Program-made: the position numbers and the translations under genes | Source: Syntrophosphaera sp035450685 | GTDB lineage: Bacteria > Cloacimonadota > Cloacimonadia > Cloacimonadales > Cloacimonadaceae | NCBI GenBank assembly: GCA_035450685.1 | Contig: DAOTNF010000011.1 | Span: 8,017-72,016, forward strand | Direction of reading: 5' to 3' | Length of the DNA: 64,000 nt | Part shown: positions 61,215 to 64,000 of the stretch, piece after piece | Position numbering within the stretch: position 1 is the first letter of the stretch | Layout: each line of letters opens with the position of its first letter | Notes under the pieces: model-generated | Told to the model about the DNA's origin: nothing | Seen by the model: only the letters and a program-made list of their open reading frames with translations | Databases searched by the model: none

Positions 61215-62027
61215 ATGTTCAAACGCCTTATTACCATTATCGCTCTGTGCCTGGCTTTCCTCAGCGCCTGGGCAAAGATGAAACCCTTAACCTTCGATAA
61301 TCCCGGCAACCGGCGCTTGCTGAAGACAGAGACAGACAGCTACTACTATTTCAGAGCCAAACCGGAAAAATCAATGACCCTCAATGTGGAGGGCATAAGC
61401 TCCATCGAACTGCGTTCTTTCGCCATCGCAAAGCTCAACAAACCGAAAGTGATCTCCATCATTGGAAAGCAAAGCACCACTCACGACCTTGTTCTGCAAG
61501 AACGTTTGGAAGGTTTTTACCTGTACCAGCCGGTAACGATCGCCATTCCCAAGGGCACCAAAAGTATCGAGATACTCTGTTATGACCGCAGCGTTTATTT
61601 CCGTCCTTTTTTCACAGTGCCCGTCAAGCCAGCCAAACCTGCCAAACTCCCCAATCTGCAGATGAAGGCCCATGGAGGCCTGTTGCGGGTGACTTATAAC
61701 GGCACGGGTAGCGACTATTATGTGTTCAATCCTTCCCAAAGCCTCAAATTCGACCTCAACAACGGCCGCGATGCGGTGGTCTATGTGCGCGCCCGGTTGC
61801 TTGACCGCAGCCTGCCTGTGTTTGAGCTGTGGCGCGATGGACAGAAGCTGCAGGACCATGAGTTTTCACTGCGGCGGACCACCAAGTACAAAGCCACAGG
61901 CATCGATCACCTCTCCACCGGCTTGAAATTGGTCTTGCCTCCCAACGACGGAACCGCCTCCTATGAGTTGCGCGCTGTCAGCGATCATCTCTTCATAGCC
62001 AAGCCTTTGTTGCTCAAGAGGAAATAG
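61215..62027 (+). CDS. secreted/periplasmic beta-rich protein of the pgs cluster
   Basis: 270 residues, unrecognised. A clear signal peptide (about 1-20, ending SAWAK) is followed by beta-rich sequence, apparently two similar halves (about 25-140 and 150-265), each with a Y-Y-x-F-type strand followed by ...L-x-F/L-x-x-x. A Pro-Ala-Lys linker (about 137-147) separates them. It lies between the PgsW-like gene and a barrel gene. A role as periplasmic link in polymer export or attachment is inferred from position only. Confidence 0.7.
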   Translation: MFKRLITIIALCLAFLSAWAKMKPLTFDNPGNRRLLKTETDSYYYFRAKPEKSMTLNVEGISSIELRSFAIAKLNKPKVISIIGKQSTTHDLVLQERLEGFYLYQPVTIAIPKGTKSIEILCYDRSVYFRPFFTVPVKPAKPAKLPNLQMKAHGGLLRVTYNGTGSDYYVFNPSQSLKFDLNNGRDAVVYVRARLLDRSLPVFELWRDGQKLQDHEFSLRRTTKYKATGIDHLSTGLKLVLPPNDGTASYELRAVSDHLFIAKPLLLKRK

Positions 62028-62036
62028 GATTGCTTT

Positions 62037-63173
62037 ATGTCTGACAGGCAAAAGAATATACCCGACCAGAGTTTCTCCGAAAACAGAACAACGGGAGTAG
62101 AACCAGATAAGACCGGGAACACTGGACCGGATAAGGGAACCAAAAGGCCAACGCCCATGCGCGGCCCCCGCAACCTGAAACCGATCATTATGAGCCTAAT
62201 GCTGCTTCTGGGTCTGGGATCACACCGGCTGCAAGCGCAGTTGGAAACCACTGTATCACTGACCGGCACCTATTCCGACAACGTGTTTCAACTCTCCGAG
62301 CAAGACCTGCAGCGCTTCGACCAGGATCACCAGAACCTGTCTTTCGTGAATACCACGGACGACCTTGGCCTGGCTTTGAAAGCGGATTTGGCCTGGCCTC
62401 TGCGTTACAAGTGGTGGAAGTTCACTCCATCAGTGACAGGCACCATTTCACAAAATATTTCCAACACATCCAAACAGCGGCGTGACGTCATTATGCGGCT
62501 GCGAACCGACCGCTACTATTGGAACTTTACGGCGGCGTATGGCTATTATCCTTTGAACTATGTGCGGGATTATGTGGATAACGATGGAACTTCGCAACTG
62601 GAAAGCTTCGACTATGGAAAGAACCTCTGGCGGGGAGACCTTAACCTGAGGCCTCTGCGCAAGACCATCGTGCAGCTTCATGCCCGGTACGAGCAGTATT
62701 TCTACAATCAATACTGGACAGAGTACGACGGCAATGCCACCACGCTCGGCCTAGGTGTGCGGCACAGCTTCCCGCTCTTCACCCTGGGCGCCATGTATCA
62801 CTGGCGGAGCTTTGAAAACAGCGGCGCCAAAGACCTGGACAGCTCATACGACAGCAACATCTACACCGGAAGTATCCGCCTGCGCAGCATGCCCCTGTCT
62901 GATGATAACAAAAAAGGCCCCGCCTGGTACCCTTCCCTGGCATTGTCCTATGAGGAGCGTCTCTTTCAGTCCGGTGACGCCTGGTATGGCAATCGTGAAT
63001 ACAAAATCTACAATACACAGGCTGGCCTCAACTTTTTGCTGAATCCCAAAATGAATATATCTCTTGACTACTCTCACACATTCAGGAATGTAGAGTCACC
63101 GTTGCAAACAGTGCTGCGTTCCAAAGAATACAGTGAGAACAAAGTGTCTGCCACGGTGAAATATAGCCTATAG
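62037..63173 (+). CDS. outer-membrane beta-barrel protein of the pgs cluster
   Basis: 378 residues. After an unusual hydrophilic stretch of about 50 residues there is a signal-like helix (about 51-65, ending LQAQ). The remaining ~310 residues consist of alternating aromatic-rich strands ending in an aromatic/hydrophobic C terminus (ATVKYSL), typical of an outer-membrane barrel of about 16 strands. The start could instead be the internal ATG at 62157, which would give a normal signal peptide; AGGAAATAGGA supports 62037. It may be an outer-membrane exit or anchor for poly-gamma-glutamate. Confidence 0.75.
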   Translation: MSDRQKNIPDQSFSENRTTGVEPDKTGNTGPDKGTKRPTPMRGPRNLKPIIMSLMLLLGLGSHRLQAQLETTVSLTGTYSDNVFQLSEQDLQRFDQDHQNLSFVNTTDDLGLALKADLAWPLRYKWWKFTPSVTGTISQNISNTSKQRRDVIMRLRTDRYYWNFTAAYGYYPLNYVRDYVDNDGTSQLESFDYGKNLWRGDLNLRPLRKTIVQLHARYEQYFYNQYWTEYDGNATTLGLGVRHSFPLFTLGAMYHWRSFENSGAKDLDSSYDSNIYTGSIRLRSMPLSDDNKKGPAWYPSLALSYEERLFQSGDAWYGNREYKIYNTQAGLNFLLNPKMNISLDYSHTFRNVESPLQTVLRSKEYSENKVSATVKYSL

Positions 63174-63181
63174 GCGGAAAA

Positions 63182-63502
63182 ATGGTCTTCAATCAAGAAA
63201 AAGAGATCAAAAAGATTAAAGAGTTTGTGAATCTGGTGGAAAACCCCAAGATCGAACTGCGCCATTACAAAGACCCCGTGCTGGTATGGGCTTTGCAGGA
63301 TGGAACGGTTTACTACACCATCTGGGAAAACGAAACTCTGTCGAGGTTCGGCCTGAAAAATGTCGATGGCTGGGACTATGAGGAAGACTTGCTTTTCTGT
63401 CCGGATTGGATGAATCCCGAAGAAGATGAGGATGATGATCTGGACGATGACGATGATGACCTGGATGTGATCTGCGATCTCAAAATAGATACCAGCAAAT
63501 AG
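63182..63502 (+). CDS. small acidic protein of unknown function
   Basis: 106 residues. The N-terminal 75 residues look folded (alternating helix and strands, Trp-rich near GWDYEEDLLFCPDW). The rest has an acidic run of Glu and Asp (about 81-94). No family recognised. It starts 9 bp after the barrel gene with GGCGGAAA as a possible site and could belong to the same transcript. Confidence 0.6.
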   Translation: MVFNQEKEIKKIKEFVNLVENPKIELRHYKDPVLVWALQDGTVYYTIWENETLSRFGLKNVDGWDYEEDLLFCPDWMNPEEDEDDDLDDDDDDLDVICDLKIDTSK

Positions 63503-63518
63503 GTTTGGAACCCAGGGC

Positions 63519-64000
63519 ATGCGTGTCTCGGTGATCGGAGGTGGCGGTTGGGGACTGGCTCTGGCCAGGCTTCTGCACCGCAATGGTCATTCCCTGCAGG
63601 TCTGGGAGCATAATGCCACCTATCTGGCAACTCTGATCTCAAACCATGCGAACCCCGCCCTGCTTCCGGGAATCACGCTTCCCGAAGATATCATCTTTAC
63701 AGGCGATTTTGCCAGCGTGGAAAAGTTTTCTCCCCACATTGTCATCCTGGCCACTCCTTCCCAATATCTCCGTCCCACCCTTCGCAGCATGCCCCTGGAA
63801 GCCCAAAAGGGCATCTGGATGAGCCCAGGGCTGCTGGCTGTGGTTAATGTTGCCAAAGGCATTGAAGAGGGATCGCTGCAGACCCTGGACGCAGTCCTCG
63901 CGGAGTTACTGCCGGAAGCCATGCAACACAAAATCTGCGCTCTCTCAGGGCCGAGCCATGCCGAGGAAGTAGCTCGCGAAGTGCCCACGGCAGTTGTAGT
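63519..64000 (+). CDS. gpsA: glycerol-3-phosphate dehydrogenase [NAD(P)+], 5' part
   Basis: The gene runs off the window; 160 codons are visible. The N-terminal Rossmann motif VIGGGGWGLALA, then VWEHN, LPGITLPEDI, ILATPSQYLR, AKGIEEGS and LSGPSHAEEVA are the GpsA signature blocks. It makes sn-glycerol 3-phosphate from dihydroxyacetone phosphate for phospholipid synthesis. Confidence 0.93.
   Translation, partial: MRVSVIGGGGWGLALARLLHRNGHSLQVWEHNATYLATLISNHANPALLPGITLPEDIIFTGDFASVEKFSPHIVILATPSQYLRPTLRSMPLEAQKGIWMSPGLLAVVNVAKGIEEGSLQTLDAVLAELLPEAMQHKICALSGPSHAEEVAREVPTAVV

Noticed and set aside
1..64000. CRISPR array, tRNA, rRNA or SRP RNA genes
   Set aside because: I looked in the gene-free stretches and saw no regularly spaced direct repeats and no cloverleaf-like or rRNA sequence; a covariance-model scan would be needed to exclude small RNAs fully.

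Overview
The window most likely comes from a diderm bacterium of the FCB group, and the best fit is a Candidatus Cloacimonadota-like lineage. This is inferred from gene content only. It carries a type IX secretion (T9SS)-style sortase PorU next to a PorV/PorQ barrel, several secreted proteins ending in a Bacteroidetes-like C-terminal sorting domain, peptidylarginine deiminases of the Porphyromonas PPAD type, a gingipain-type C25 peptidase, a serine palmitoyltransferase-like enzyme and an outer-membrane barrel. Housekeeping genes are intact. I saw no tRNA, rRNA or CRISPR array.

Layout. 1-3.4 kb: four overlapping or abutting genes for membrane proteins of unknown function. 3.4-8.8 kb: acyl-CoA synthetase-like ligase, class II aldolase, a nine-repeat Sel1 protein and an FG-GAP cargo protein. 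9.7-20.5 kb: proS-cinA-purD-porU-porV-lipoprotein, all co-directional and nearly gapless from proS on. 21-29.3 kb: polysaccharide export/SLBB protein, BY-kinase with a 14-tyrosine tail, then ispE-prs-rplY-pth-rpsF-ssb-rpsR-(YybS-like)-rplI. 29.3-33.3 kb: repeated-hairpin membrane protein, DciA-like protein, rpe, ffh. 33.3-40.9 kb: a 2506-residue secreted protein. 41.4-47.8 kb, minus strand: small membrane protein, surE, pcm, cNMP-binding protein, AI-2E family permease, SPT-like enzyme, pckA. 48.4-53.2 kb: a second PAD and an M14 carboxypeptidase. 53.2-56.1 kb: potABC. 56.1-57.8 kb: decayed mobile-type DNA with a frameshifted adenine methylase remnant. 57.8-63.5 kb: zinc-ribbon-like protein, then pgsB-pgsC-pgsW-like genes followed by a periplasmic protein and an outer-membrane barrel. 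The window ends inside gpsA.

The most striking item is the 2506-residue protein. Its N-terminal half is an arginine-gingipain-like C25 peptidase with the catalytic His and Cys and the S1-pocket Asp of RgpB at identical spacing. Its C-terminal part is a complete PPAD-type deiminase, including the two arginines that in PPAD bind a C-terminal carboxylate. One polypeptide therefore appears able to cut after arginine and then citrullinate the newly exposed C-terminal arginine. A second, free-standing PAD and a secreted carboxypeptidase lie 8-12 kb away, and the secretion machinery (PorU/PorV) is encoded in the same window.

A second theme is a family of dispersed intergenic repeats: six copies of an ~85-bp core with an internal hairpin, two of them in longer composite elements. 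They occupy most long gene-free stretches. A third theme is a poly-gamma-glutamate synthesis cluster joined to envelope proteins that could adapt it to a two-membrane cell.
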